Of a stretch of DNA of 64,000 nt, positions 10,601-21,517 are shown one piece after another (the first letter of the stretch is position 1; each line of letters opens with the position of its first letter). The notes under the pieces were generated by a model that was given only the letters and a program-made list of their open reading frames with translations, did no database searches and had not been told where the DNA came from. The DNA is from Theodoxus fluviatilis (taxonomy: Eukaryota > Mollusca > Gastropoda > Cycloneritida > Neritidae). The position numbers and the translations under genes were made by a program. The stretch lies in NCBI GenBank assembly GCA_034096865.1, contig JAWQFJ010012030.1:115043-179042 (forward strand). Reading direction: 5' to 3'.

Positions 10601-13600
10601 GCTTCCTGTTAGGCAGCGCATAGCCTTCAAGATCCTCACTAAAACCTTCGAGTGCTGCCAGACCATTCCTACCGCCCCATTGTACCTGCAGCAGCTGCTC
10701 TCCCGACACTGCCCCCCTAGAAATCTGAGGTCTGGTGCTTCTCATCTCCTCAGGGTGCCACCGACAAGGTCTTCGTCGGGGGATCGAGCTTTCCGTTCTG
10801 CTGCACCAGTCCTATGGAATCAACTGCCAGAGGCGTTGCGTCAGGAGCCAAAGCAGAAGAATTTCAGAGGAAGCCTCAAGACATGCCTTTTCCGCCAAGC
10901 TCGTCTTGCTGACTAGGGGATCCTAGTCGACCCCTACTAGAGACATCCTCGAACTATGGAAAATTCGTGACATTTTTTTTTTTGTGTGTGCATGCGCCAC
11001 TGAGCAGCCTTTGGGCTGGAAGTGCGCGCAATATAAATACATTATACATACATACATAAAAAATAACACCCCATTTCACAACTCGGAGTGAAATGTTGAT
11101 CAACAGCGAAGTCATTGCAAGCGAGGTGCGGCGAGGCACCTCTATATTAATCCATGTACGTCCATCGCAATCCATGAGAAAACACATTAATATCCGGCAT
11201 AGAATGATTCAGAAATGACTCAAACTTGATCTAGGCACAGCAGCAGCAACTGTTTCCTAAAGAAACAAATTAAATCAGCGCGCGAGTGCACAGAGCATTG
11301 AAACGAAATCGTCCGCTAAGCGGCTAATATGGTCAACACATGGGTCTAAAACAAGCGACGTATTTTCACAATTACAAATGAATTTAGCAAATAATACTGC
11401 CAAAAGTGATTACCTAAGGATAAATATGATTACTTACCCAATATGGCTCTGATTTTCGTCACAAAAGATGTAGATTCATCTTCGCCGCTAGCGACAGAAA
11501 GCACCGCGTCAGCCATGACAGCCGGTCGAAACGGGTCTGCCGAAGAGTCTTACAAAGCTCTCTTCTCATTGGCTGCGCTCTTCGCTGATGACTACAACGA
11601 TGGCATGTGTTATACGGTTGGAATCGCAGAAAAATGAGCTTTCAGGCGCATCCTTTATGTGGTCAATCGGTTCAGTGGTTCTAAAGTTACACCTGTTTAA
11701 AGATTACCACTATAAAAGAAATTATTTAATTAAAAAAACTAAATAACGCATGAAAAAAATACATATACCAGTGTAAAATACGGACTATATTCCGCTAATG
11801 TAGATCAACTCTGTTGATAAAGATGAAATAGTGCGTGTTTACTTCACCTCCGAAGTCGAGTGGTGATTTCGGCCAAGTTGACTAACGCAAAATGGATGCT
11901 GACACGGCTTGAAAAGTGACAACTTTCAAATGACTCAGAATTGCTCAAATCAAACAGATCTGATAATAACAAGGATGCTAACAGACAGAAGGATTGTTTA
12001 TCTTTCTGTTTCAATGTGTTTTAATCTTGTTCTTGACGTTTTAGAGATTCATTTTAGCCGATTAAAACTAAGTAAAATCATGACCTGAGGCAGCTTTCCC
12101 ACCCATTTTGTGGGGGTGCGCCCCTACCTATTAAAAGATCCTCCTGTAAGTAATGGCTTTATTAGTGTCTGTCAAAATTTTCCATTTGAGCATTGAAGAA
12201 GACAATACATCATTGAGACTTACCATGTGCTGAAATTCCTTCCCAGGAAAACTTTATCTGTTTTCTTATTGAAAACCAATGTCTGAAGATAAATGTTACA
12301 TTTTTTAGTGTTTATGTTCACAGCCATTCAAATATGTTTGAATTAGAAACTGAATGTTTGTCACTGTTGCCTACGATCCCGAACAATGATGCTGAAAGAG
12401 TTTGCTAATGGTTATCATGAATCATTTTCTTGGTAATGACTGCTTTTCCTTGGAATTCTCTTCATTCTCTTTGTGTTTCTGTTGTGGAAAATTATTTATT
12501 CCTCTCTCTCAGATCCGGTTCCCTTTCGGCAACTTATTCAACTGACAATATATGGCTTTGGGCCTAAAATTACTCACACAATGCCGCTTGGATGCTGCTG
12601 ACAAAGAGACATAGGACTGCTATCTTCAGCAACACTATACTCAAATCTTCCGACGCAGCACCGGTTTTCCCTGCAAGGCACTCAGTCTGTCGATCTTTCA
12701 AACCCAGGGAATGGCATCAAACGATGGCTAAATACCGGTCATTCTCTTTGCGTGAGAGAAACGCCACCGCTGTGTGACATCAAATCGCACCCGTTCCTTC
12801 CGTCACATTTACATAATCAAAACATCCTCCATTCACAACACTTCCACCCTCAACCCCAACCAAGTCAATCAAAAGCAACCACTGAATTCTGAGTTAATGG
12901 ATATAGTTTACTTCACTCTTTCCATATGACTCGCCATGCTCACTTTGTTTAGTTTCTGTTAACCCTCTTTCTTGTACATTAAGTTAGTGACCAGTAGTGA
13001 TTTTCAAATAGAAAAGAGTTCTCAGCATCTGGTTAGAGTATTGCTTGTGCAAAGATCACCTCTCTGTGTTTGTTTGGATTGTTTCTACTGTTTACAATCG
13101 TTGTCAGCAAGATGTCAACAGCAGAACTTGGGACTCAGAGACTCAGTATCCAACATGTTATGCAGCCAAAGTAGCACAGTTTGTGATCTGATTGCATGAG
13201 AGTGACGGTGAAGAACTGAGCTGTAGTGGTGGGTAATTCATGGAGTGCTTTATCTTTGATCTACAAAGATTGTGTAGTTCAGGTGTGATGTGGGAGTGAC
13301 ACTCCCTCCTCCTAAACAGCTTTACTCTGACTGTCAAAGTTTTTATAAAGGAAAGGGGAGTGGGAATGAATGAAAACAGCCTCCAGCTCTTTCCAGCTTA
13401 GTGCTGGCACCTGTATGCTATTCTCCTCCGTGTTCTTTGCCACAGTTTTTCAATCTAATGTTGTTGTCTTCTGTCTTCTGCATCATTGTTCACATCTTCA
13501 GCATTTGTACTGTCTCCATCATCAATGTCATTTTCATGGCTGTCATTGTTTTCCTGTTGCTCCTTCTCTGCTTTCCTGCCCACCTGCCCACATTCACCTG

Positions 13601-14290
13601 CTCCTCCTTCTCCACTCCCTATCCTCAAGCCCCTTCTTTTGTTTCTTACATTTTTTCTTCATAATGATTGTCAATGTCATCTCATTGTCAATTTTTTTGT
13701 TCATTTTTATGTTTTTCTTATTGGCATCACACCACCACCCCCATCTCTCCACCCCCACCCCCAACCCCCACCCCCACCCACCCCCCCCCACCCCCCAGCC
13801 CCTACACCCCCACACCCCCCAACCCCTACACCCCCACCCACTGTCACCATCACTAGCAAAGTAGCATGATATAGACATCATCCACCATCAACAACATCAT
13901 CACCAGCACCACCACAAGTAGTTGTTGTCATAGTCATCATCATTATCATCATCATCACAGGCACTCTGAAAGCCTCACTGAAAGCGTTTGTCATCAACCC
14001 AGACACGTGGGAACACTCCGCAATGAATAGAGCCACCTGGCGCTCCTCCATCTACAAAGGCGCTAAAGCATGTGAAACCGACAGGATCATCGCCGCAGAA
14101 AAGAAGCGACAAGCCCGAAAGGCCCGTTCTATCAACCCTCCTGGAGATGTCCCATTCATCCCGTGTCCATTTTGTCCCAGAACCTTCCGTGCCAGGATCG
14201 GCCTCATCAGCCATCTGCGCACGCACAGACAGAGCCAGTCCCAGAAACCTTCAGATGACTAGAGTGGTCCTTGTCGACTCGACGGACAAA

Positions 14291-14332
<42 letters not shown>

Positions 14333-14638
14333 GTCTACCTTTTCTGCTTTCACTGCCACCTATTTCATCCAATCACACTCTTTGTGCTTCAGGGATGAAG
14401 CAGTATTGGTTGCTGAGTTTGCTGGGGCTGATGCTGGTGGTAGGGGGAGACGTGCTTCGGAAGGTGAGCATGGTGACAGCCAGCACCAACTTCAATCACT
14501 ACGTGCAGACCTACAAGCAGAAAGACCACCGGCTGGTCACCCATGGGGTCTATGCCCTCTTCCGCCACCCTGCCTATGTAGGCTGGTTCTACTGGAGTCT
14601 CGGCACACAGGTAGCATAACAAGTTGTGGATGCATGCA

Positions 14639-14697
<59 letters not shown>

Positions 14698-15248
14698 ATT
14701 CATACATGTATGTGCATGCATGTGTATACACTTGCAAATATCGATGTGTGCGTATTCTGTCTGCCTGCCTACTTGCCTTTTTCTGTCTGTCTGTCTGTCT
14801 GTCTGACTCTGTGTGTGTCTGTCTGACATGGGGAGTGTGTATGTGTTTGTGTGTGTGTGTGTGTGTGTTTGTGTTTGTATACATGTGCATGTGCATGTAT
14901 TGTGTAAGCATTTGCTTGCACACTCATACATGCATGTTGGTGTGTTTTTTGTGCATGATCACACCTGCCTGTGAGTTTTGAGCGAGCATCTGCTAAAAAG
15001 TTGATTTTGACAGTTACCAGGTAGTTTACTCCTGTTTTCCTCCTGTGTTTCAGATACTTTTATGCAACCCAGTGTGTTTGGTCGCCTACACCATAGTGTC
15101 ATGGAGATTCTTCAACCGACGAATCTATGAGGAGGAGCTCTTCCTGATGAACTTTTTTGATGAGGAGTATGTCAAATATCAGAAAGATGTAGGCACTGGT
15201 CTACCATTTATCAAAGGCTTCACAGAATATCCTTCCAAACAGGACTGA
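7462..15248 (+). CDS. ICMT: Isoprenylcysteine carboxyl methyltransferase, complete, 4 exons
   Basis: The exons are 7462-7662, 8341-8599, 14393-14610 and 15054-15248; phases join exactly to 873 nt, 290 residues plus TGA. Human ICMT is 284 residues. The enzyme is a multi-pass ER membrane protein that uses S-adenosylmethionine to methylate the C-terminal prenylcysteine of Ras, Rho and other CaaX proteins. Diagnostic blocks are HFGWYMSALSFFHFSEY (exon 2), LVTHGVYALFRHPAYVGWFY (exon 3, the RHPxYxG cofactor region) and TGLPFIKGF near the C-terminus. A start at 7420 would add 14 residues. I prefer 7462 because AAAATGG is a good start context and the 7420 ATG lies inside a CCAAT-box-like word (AGCCAATGG). 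Intron 2 is 5.8 kb and full of mobile elements. Confidence 0.93.
7663..8340 (+). other. ICMT intron 1
   Basis: 678 bp, no element recognised apart from a short (GT)n near 8205-8223. The acceptor is CTTTGCAG. Confidence 0.8.
8341..8599 (+). CDS. ICMT: ICMT exon 2
   Basis: Residues 68-153 plus one base. It carries the conserved FHFSEYFITAATNP and SYLLDHSMEYKVAAL blocks. Donor CCTG|GTAAGT. A long TTC/TCC array starts only about a dozen bases after the donor. Confidence 0.95.
8613..8821. repeat. (TTC)n(TCC)n(TTC)n array beside a splice donor
   Basis: Pure TTC to about 8694, then CTC/TCC to about 8772, then TTC to 8821. The compound triplet tract of about 210 bp lies in ICMT intron 2. Confidence 0.95.
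8862..12130. mobile_element. DNA transposon-like TIR element in ICMT intron 2 (no transposase seen)
   Basis: An 11-bp perfect terminal inverted repeat TAGGTAGGGGC opens at 8862 and is mirrored by GCCCCTACCTA at 12120-12130. The flanks carry TTAAAAG on both sides (8855-8861 and 12131-12137), a 7-bp target duplication (8 bp, ATTAAAAG, if the last A is counted). The 3.27-kb body has no transposase ORF, so it is non-autonomous. A LINE fragment (10085-11060) is nested inside. Superfamily is unknown; a duplication of 7-8 bp would fit a hAT-like or P-like element. Confidence 0.6.
10085..11060 (+). mobile_element. CR1/L2-group LINE, 5'-truncated reverse transcriptase 3' end (pseudogene)
   Basis: The + strand reads DQIATSVQRLHKCVTDI then SNLLKLNDDKTEFLILG (RT thumb side) to about 10385. 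A frameshift follows. It resumes with RKYLTQPVIKTLVTSLVL, LSRLDYGNAVLYGIP, LLHKLHWLPVRQRIAFKIL and SGDRAFRSAAPVLWNQLP to a stop at 10916. The order SRLDYxN ... LHWLPVxxRIxFKIL ... WNxLP is the signature of CR1/L2-type elements. The YADD core is upstream and missing. The tail GCGCAATATAAATACATTAT followed by (ACAT)n is a plausible 3' end. It is nested within the TIR element. Confidence 0.85.
12131..13730 (+). other. ICMT intron 2, right part, no gene recognised
   Basis: Mixed-composition DNA without coding blocks or clear repeats. Open frames here are short and lack family motifs. Confidence 0.5.
13731..13960. repeat. C-rich (CCCCCAC)n stretch then ACC/ATC trinucleotides
   Basis: The plus strand is nearly all C with A from 13731 to 13845, then CACCATCA-type imperfect triplets to 13960. 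Confidence 0.9.
13961..14331 (+). mobile_element. Solo 3' end of a non-LTR retrotransposon (C2H2-terminated ORF) with (CAT)n tail
   Basis: The reading GTLKASLKAFVINPDTWEHSA, then RATWRSSIYKGAKACE, KKRQARKARSI and finally CPFCPRTFRARIGLISHLRTH ends at a stop at 14260-14262. This is the C-terminal tail of a non-LTR endonuclease/RT polyprotein that ends in a C2H2 zinc finger. After the stop come a small hairpin (TTGTC...GACAA, about 14268-14290) and a (CAT)n tail. 5'-truncated by target-primed reverse transcription. It ends 60 bp before ICMT exon 3. Confidence 0.8.
14393..14610 (+). CDS. ICMT: ICMT exon 3
   Basis: Starts with GG completing Gly-154, then MKQYWLLSLLGLMLVVGGD. It contains FNHYVQ and the RHPAYVGWFYWSLGTQ active-site block. 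Acceptor TGCTTCAG, donor CAG|GTAGCA. Confidence 0.95.
14640..14697. repeat. (GT)n microsatellite in ICMT intron 3
   Basis: About 28 GT units, followed to 14900 by scattered (TGTC)n and GT-rich sequence. Confidence 0.9.
15054..15248 (+). CDS. ICMT: ICMT exon 4 and stop
   Basis: ILLCNPVCLVAYTIVSWRFF, then EEELFLMNFFDEEYVKYQK, TGLPFIKGF and a TGA stop at 15246. The acidic EEEL block and the GLPF motif match the catalytic C-terminus of the family. Confidence 0.95.
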   Translation: MLLCNPVCLVAYTIVSWRFFNRRIYEEELFLMNFFDEEYVKYQKDVGTGLPFIKGFTEYPSKQD

Positions 15249-16528
15249 CCTTCAGGAAGGTTGCCAATCAGATGCAGGCCAAGAGCCATCGTGATATTTT
15301 CCTTCACTGCTGCCTTGCAAATATGCTCGGAAACAAGAAATGTGTTTCCCATCTGGGGGGTTTTCTTGCCTGGCGTTCCTTCTTTACTGGCTCAAACTTA
15401 CAGCTGAACAGCATTGTTGTTCAAATGCTTCAGGAGACTTGTCTCTGTGATGATACAAAAACCATGCATTGTGGTGGAAACTGAAAGTCATGAGTTCTCC
15501 CCCTTGATTTGTCTTTCTGTGGCATGACGGAACGCTCTAGCCGATTCCTGTTTAGAATGTTGTTTTTTTTCTCTCTCTGGTTGAGGAAGTGTAAATGATT
15601 GAGGAATATTTGAAAAAAGAAGATAAATGAAGAATCCTTAATGCTTATTGAGTTGCAAAATTGCCATGAACATAGTAGTTGCAAGAATTTGCAGCCTCTG
15701 ATAGCCTATATGACAATTAGCACAAAGCAGGGATGTATATATATATAAGGTGATGTACAGTGAAATAAGCTTAAATTATTTGTCACTAGTAAATGTGCAC
15801 TAAGTGTGCATTCACTTTTTCTTCCTTGTGCTTTTGCTCCTCCTCCTCCGACCTATCCTTTCTTCTTCTCTCCTTCCATTCTTCCTTTCCTGCCTTCCTC
15901 TTATCTTCTCGTTACTTACTTTCTTCCTTCTTTCCCCTTCCATCCATCCATTCTTCCTTTCTTCCAAGATGCAATGTCAATCTTTAGCAGACCAAATTAT
16001 CTGCTAATCTGATTGTAGTGATACATTTGTCTTGCCTGGAGAATAGAAGAATGTCATTGGCAAAGATAAAGATGATTAAATGTGAGGAACTTCATGTTAT
16101 CTCTGTCTGCATGGTATTCTTACTAAGACTTCACTCCTTGATTTATTGCTGGTTATCAGCCGTGTAAGGCTGTCAGGAAAGTAGAGCTATTCCATCCAGC
16201 AGACTTAGAACTGTTAAAATATTGGTGATTTGGACAAAAGAAATAGCTTAATGCTGTTGTTTGCTTGTGCAGAAGTCGACTGTTTGTGCTGTAGAAACCT
16301 TTGCTTGGGTAACACAATCAGTATTGTGGCTGTTCATCCATTTACTCTTGCATTCAAGAAGTCATAGATATGCACTGAGATGTGTTCATAGCCTATGCAT
16401 ACTTTTTATCAGAATGTGAGTAGGTTCCTGAGGAACCAGCTGCCTTTGGTTGAGATTTTTAATGACCAAACCTTCATATGTCTTTTTTCAAGCGGTGAAA
16501 ATTTGTGTTTGCTCTTGGTGTGCATGCG

Positions 16529-16529
<1 letters not shown>

Positions 16530-16573
<44 letters not shown>

Positions 16574-16577
16574 TGTG

Positions 16578-16637
<60 letters not shown>
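16530..16637. repeat. (GT)n then (GA)n compound microsatellite
   Basis: GT from 16530 to about 16571 and GA from about 16584 to 16637, joined by GGTGTGGTGTGTG. Confidence 0.95.
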
Positions 16638-16641
<4 letters not shown>

Positions 16642-16754
16642 AAGGATGTTTTTACTCAGATGATTATGACAGTCCTGCATATAGCATGTGTGGACACAAA
16701 GATTGTGATAACAATGATCAGTTCTAGAATGGTATACCTCAAAAATGTTTGTAG

Positions 16755-16760
16755 AATAAA
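16755..16760 (+). terminator. AATAAA polyadenylation signal candidate for ICMT
   Basis: Canonical hexamer 1.5 kb after the stop codon. Use is unproven. Confidence 0.35.
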
Positions 16761-17933
16761 CCATTTCCTGTGATGGACTTTATGAAACCAGTTGTATAGT
16801 GAAGTCTATTAAATAGAGTTACAATAATTCTTGGGATACAGCAATAATACTAGACAAATTGGTGACATGGAGCCGATTATTTGGGTTATTCACCAATCGT
16901 GGCAAGAATAGCAGTTGGTGGAATAGACACTAAACCCTGAGTCTTTTTGTTTCATTTTTTCCTGACTTTATATTCTTCACAAGTTTAGGTTGTGCCTTAC
17001 TGTCTGCTTACCTCTGGTAAAAATTGCTGAAACTTTGCAGTACAAAACGTACCTCTAGCCTTGAAAATGTAGAAAGATGACATTTTATTTTGTGATGTGA
17101 TGTTATCTCCTCTGTCAGGGTAATTTTCTTCACTGTCATATGTTGGTCTCTCTATTGAAAATTTCATGGAGAATTTTGATCAAGCTATGAAGTGTTTTTC
17201 TTGTGAACCCTTTGTCCTCCAGAGTCAACACATTAGAAACTCTAAACCCTTTTCCTTATCAGCATTCAAATCTCATACTCATACTTCTCTCCAGTTTGAC
17301 TGAATTTGACATTTTACCATTCTTTGAGTGAGAATCTTACATATTGTAGTGGTGACATGTACAAAAATACTGTTTAATGAATGCAGTAACAGGCAGTGTC
17401 TATGCAGGCTAATGTGAACCCTCCTTTGATCATGATGTTCAACTAGTTGTGATAATCGGTATGTGTAAGGTTGCTTACATGCTGCAGAGTTTAAAAAAGC
17501 AAATTTTATTTTCAGATTAACTACTGTAAATTGGTATATTTTTGTTGCAGATCATCTGATGAAATCATGAGAAGGACACTGTGTACAGTTATGTGCCCAA
17601 GAATATTGTAAATTTAATGGAAAGTTTTAAAGATTGTTTTCAATTAAATAGTCTCCCAATGACATCAATATTTAATACCAAGAAAAAGAAAGGAAAAAGG
17701 TAAATCATGTGATGTAAGATTTTTTATCATTTGTGATGGGTTTTTTCAGTATTCTTTCATTTTCATAGTGGGAATATTCTCTCTTGTAATGCATGAATCG
17801 GCTTGTTCTCATATAGAGGCTGCAAGCCTGTTTGAATGGAAATCTCAAGTCAGTTTTCAATTTTAGGCCCAGGACTTTTTTCTGTTTATATCCACTGCAA
17901 GGCATCACCTCCAAATGAGGAACTTCCCAACAA

Positions 17934-18275
17934 GGGTCAGTCCATGCACATGGGTCAGTCCATGCATATGGGTCAGTCCATGCATATGGGTCAGTCCATG
18001 CACAAGGGTCAGTCCATGCACATGGGTCAGTCCATGCACATGGGTCAGTCCATGCATATGGGTCAGTCCATGCATATGGGTCAGTCCATGCATATGGGTC
18101 AGTCCATGCATATGGGTCAGTCCATGCATATGGGTCAGTCCATGCATATGGGTCAGTCCATGCATATGGGCCAGTCCATGCATATGGGTCAGTCCATGCA
18201 TATGGGTCAGTCCATGCATATGGGCCAGTCCATGCATATGGGCCAGTCCATGCATATGGGTCAGTCCATGCATAT
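17934..18275. repeat. 18-bp minisatellite, 19 copies
   Basis: The unit GGGTCAGTCCATGCATAT repeats exactly 19 times with a handful of C/T, A/C and G/A changes. Because 18 is a multiple of three, frames on both strands stay open: Gly-Gln-Ser-Met-His-Met on +, Ala-Trp-Thr-Asp-Pro-Tyr on -. The flanks show no signal peptide, domain or splice pattern, so I read it as non-coding. Confidence 0.95.
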
Positions 18276-19884
18276 TCAAAATCCCACTTGGCCCTGCAGT
18301 GCAGCAGCTTCCATGTCATTCCTTGGAAATGAGTTTCATCGCTTTGATCAAAAAGGGACTCTTTTCAAACATACAGTACCTGTTGAATTTCGCTTTTCAT
18401 CTGCATTTACTTGCAAGATGAAAGAAGGTAATGCATATATACTTCTGTGGCTGACATATTCTGGGTTGTTTGAAAATTATGGATATTCAGTCTTTTTCTG
18501 TCTTTGGTACCACTGATTCATTGACATTTGCCAGTAATTTTTATCATTGAGCAACCAGAAAGCTTCATTAGTAGTTGATTTTTTTTCTAATGGCAATCGC
18601 ATAATAAAATTGTTCTGATACTTAGTCAAGTTCATAGACCATTGTTAGTAAGTTTCCAACAGCCAAACCTAAACAGTGCAGATGATAGCAGAAGTTATGA
18701 AGTAGTTTTCTTTCTTCATCAGTTTAATTTTGAAATCACTATTCTAAGGCTTAAAGATTTTTTTCACTGTAAGAAGAAAAGAAAAAGACAAGCCGATTTT
18801 TTGACCATCCAATTGTAATGCTGCCACCAAGACAACATGAGATCTTTTGCTGCATGTAATTTAAGGAAAGACAAATTCTTCTTCTTCTTCTTCTTCTTCT
18901 TTTTTTTTTGGTGGGGGGGGGGGGGGGGGGGGGGGGGGGGCTGGACTCTCTGATCTCTGTTGTGTGGGTTTTGATATGACTCTCTCCTATCCTGGTACTT
19001 TCTGTCCTGGTGCATGTCCAAGTACAAAAAAAGCAAATGCTCCAAGATTTCAGGTGCTGTGGCTGGAAGTGGAGGTATTATAGTGGTGATACTGGGAGTG
19101 GTTTCATGGACTATCTCAGATAGCAACTTCGTCTTGTTCTTTTGCTCTTTGACAGAAAAACCTCATAATATGGATTTGTTTTACTCTACTCTCAAAATCC
19201 TGACTTATACACTAGTTCAAATTTTGTATGATAATAAACATTTTGGATCATGTACGAGAACTTCAGCAATAATGTCCTGCTTCAAGACCTCTCTTGTGCT
19301 CCTACACAACTTTGGGGCAAAGTAGCGTGTGTGACAATGCTTGGTATATTTTCTGATGAACCTTTTTCCTTGAAATGAGTGATGATACATCTGCCAAAGA
19401 CAAGTTGTACAGTAGTCTGGTTTGTATTCATTTGCACCATTTGTACATTTTGCATACTGTATCCTGCAAAAATATTTTGGCTAGAGTTTCTCTCAACATA
19501 TATGAATCTTAATAGACTATTCATTTTTGCCTTACTTGCGACAAAGTGAAAGTTTCATTGGCACAGACTTTATTTTACATTTAGTTTTAATTAGAATAAT
19601 CTGAATAGGCGGAAAATTTCACCATTCCTTTCATTCACAGAACTACAGTGGCTGAAAGGCCCCTTATGCATTAAATGTTTAATTGACACGGATGAAATTG
19701 TTTTACTGTATCACTGGCTTGGCTTTTTTATTTGCAATTCATCTAGACAAAACAGCAGATTATGAAGTCTGAAAAATCTTATCAAGCTGTTCTTCCACCA
19801 TGAATTAGCAATAGTAGTAATAGCAACTGCAGCTGTTGTACTTGTTGTAGTGACATTCACACATTGGTGATGTTGACAGAACTT
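18276..19884. other. Intergenic, no gene recognised
   Basis: AT-rich sequence with a (TTC)n(G)n tract at 18876-18940. No family motif in any frame. Confidence 0.5.
18876..18940. repeat. (TTC)n followed by a run of about 30 G
   Basis: TTC units lead into T9, GGT and then an almost unbroken G run (18910-18940). Confidence 0.9.
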
Positions 19885-19888
19885 ATGA

Positions 19889-20060
19889 AAACACGGTAGC
19901 ACAGTGGTCAGAGCAAGTCAACATATACTAGATGGTTACGGATTTTGTCCACACCCGAAGCCCTGAAACATTTACTGCCTAGGCCCTGCATGGGTTCAAC
20001 TGTGTACAAGGAACTCTGCCATGAGTATTTCAGTGGAACAAGGCGCAATGACGAAAAAGA
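19889..20060 (+). repeat. tRNA-derived SINE candidate
   Basis: GGTAGCACAGTGGTCAGAGC near 19894 resembles a tRNA A box (RGYNNARYGG context), and GGTTCAACTG near 19992 is a weak B box about 95 bp later, wider than in a tRNA. No second copy was found here, so this is a guess by motif only. Confidence 0.25.
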
Positions 20061-20536
20061 CGATGCAGTAATGTACTCGGAAATGTGGAGTTGCTACACC
20101 AGATGACATGGTTCTTTCTCTTTCCACGAGGCAGCCACCAGGGAATTTGATGTTGATGAATGCTCAACTTCATCCCAAGTCTGCCCGTCTGAGGGGAGTG
20201 TTACACTACAGGGGGAGTCATTTTCCAGTACACTTGCCATTTCACATTTTGCTCATAGCAGCTGCTGAGTGATCTCCCCTCCTCAGCTGAAACTCATTGC
20301 CATAGAGCATTTGGTGCCTGCTCCTGTAGCTCAACTAAGAGTGATCTCTAGCAGCACGTGCCCCCAGGGGGTACCAAAATAGGGGGCAACTTTGCAGCCC
20401 ATGTGGGTGTCGGCTCTACCGCGGGATCCACAATGAAGCAGCATTGGGCTCTGTTCCTATCTTTTCTTGCCAAAACTTTAAAACCCAACAGTGATGCTAT
20501 TTGGCAACCCTTTTTTTGCCATGCGCTATAACCAAC

Positions 20537-20722
20537 CTCCATCTCTGTAGGGAGTAAGAACAGACCCACCATATCACCCAACACGATACATAAGACTAGA
20601 TTAACTAGGGAAAAGATTACTCGACTTGCTCTTATTATAATCAGCTCTAAAAAATTTTGTAACCAATGCCTTACATAGCCTACAAAGACATAGCTGTAGA
20701 GCTCCATCCATCCATCCACCCA
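20537..20722 (+). repeat. Interspersed repeat family R, copy A
   Basis: Shares ordered blocks with copies at 54391 and 59343: GGGAGTAAGAAYAG, then CATAARA, ACTTGCTCTTATTATAA and GCCTTACATAGCCTACAAAG. It ends in (CATC)n. A SINE-like element of about 190 bp fits. Confidence 0.6.
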
Positions 20723-21167
20723 TGTGCTATGACAAGTGACTTGTAAAGACTGATTTGATTGAATAGACCAAGATGAGTCAAGATTTTCACTGTGTTTCAA
20801 GGTAAGAAAAGGTTGGTATGTTGCGAGTTTCCTTGCAAAGTACTAACAAGGTGAAACTTGTTGCCTAGCATGAAGTAAACAGACCACTGTGTTTACTGCA
20901 TCCTATCCATGTAACATACAGACAATAAAGTTCCCAAGTTAATCTTTCAAAACGGATCTGTTTAGTGACATCGACATCAATAAAGCTACAGAAGGCACAG
21001 TAGCAGCATTCTGGTAAATTGGTAAATGGAAATTGTCCATACATTCTCAAGAGATCTTGAGGAACATTTTGATGTCGGTATACAACTTGAGGCAGCAGAG
21101 AAATAGTGCACAGTGACCGGCAGTCAGTTGAAAACATGACAAAATCAACACACTGGTACTAAAATAC
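20723..21167. other. Intergenic between convergent genes, nothing identified
   Basis: No coding block, TIR or repeat seen. Confidence 0.4.
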
Positions 21168-21173
21168 TTTATT
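21168..21173 (-). terminator. Minus-strand AATAAA candidate for the 650-residue gene
   Basis: TTTATT on + is AATAAA on -, 2.9 kb downstream of the stop at 24073. It is a possible distal poly(A) signal. Confidence 0.3.
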
Positions 21174-21517
21174 GTTGTACTCCCAACATCCAGCATAAGA
21201 CACATGAACATGGTTACCAATATGTACTTCATATCACAGAGGGAATGGACCAGCCATTCAAAAATTTAAAAAATGATTAGGTAAGATTCTAAGCCAGATG
21301 GACTAAAAGTATGAGTTTTCCACCAGAAATTCTAACAACTATATTCCATAAACCTACATCAGAATTTGGGCCACTTCTAATACTTTGTGTCACATATATT
21401 TGAAGCTTCCCTTTTTCAATTCAGAAATTAAAAAACATCACAGTTAATGATATTAAATTTTTTTCTCTATATATGCCATGATTTTGATCATTACTTCAAA
21501 TGCTCATCCCAAATGGA

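Larger units (their letters stand above)
15249..17933 (+). other. ICMT 3' UTR and intergenic DNA
   Basis: No exon seen. It holds a GT/GA compound microsatellite (16530-16637) and an AATAAA at 16755-16760 that could end the ICMT transcript. Confidence 0.5.

Noticed and set aside
19889..19965. Functional tRNA gene
   Set aside because: Only an A-box-like word is present; no cloverleaf, no B box at tRNA distance and no terminator.
20348..20800. 150-codon minus-strand frame
   Set aside because: No recognised motif, overlaps an interspersed repeat and lacks splice or promoter context.
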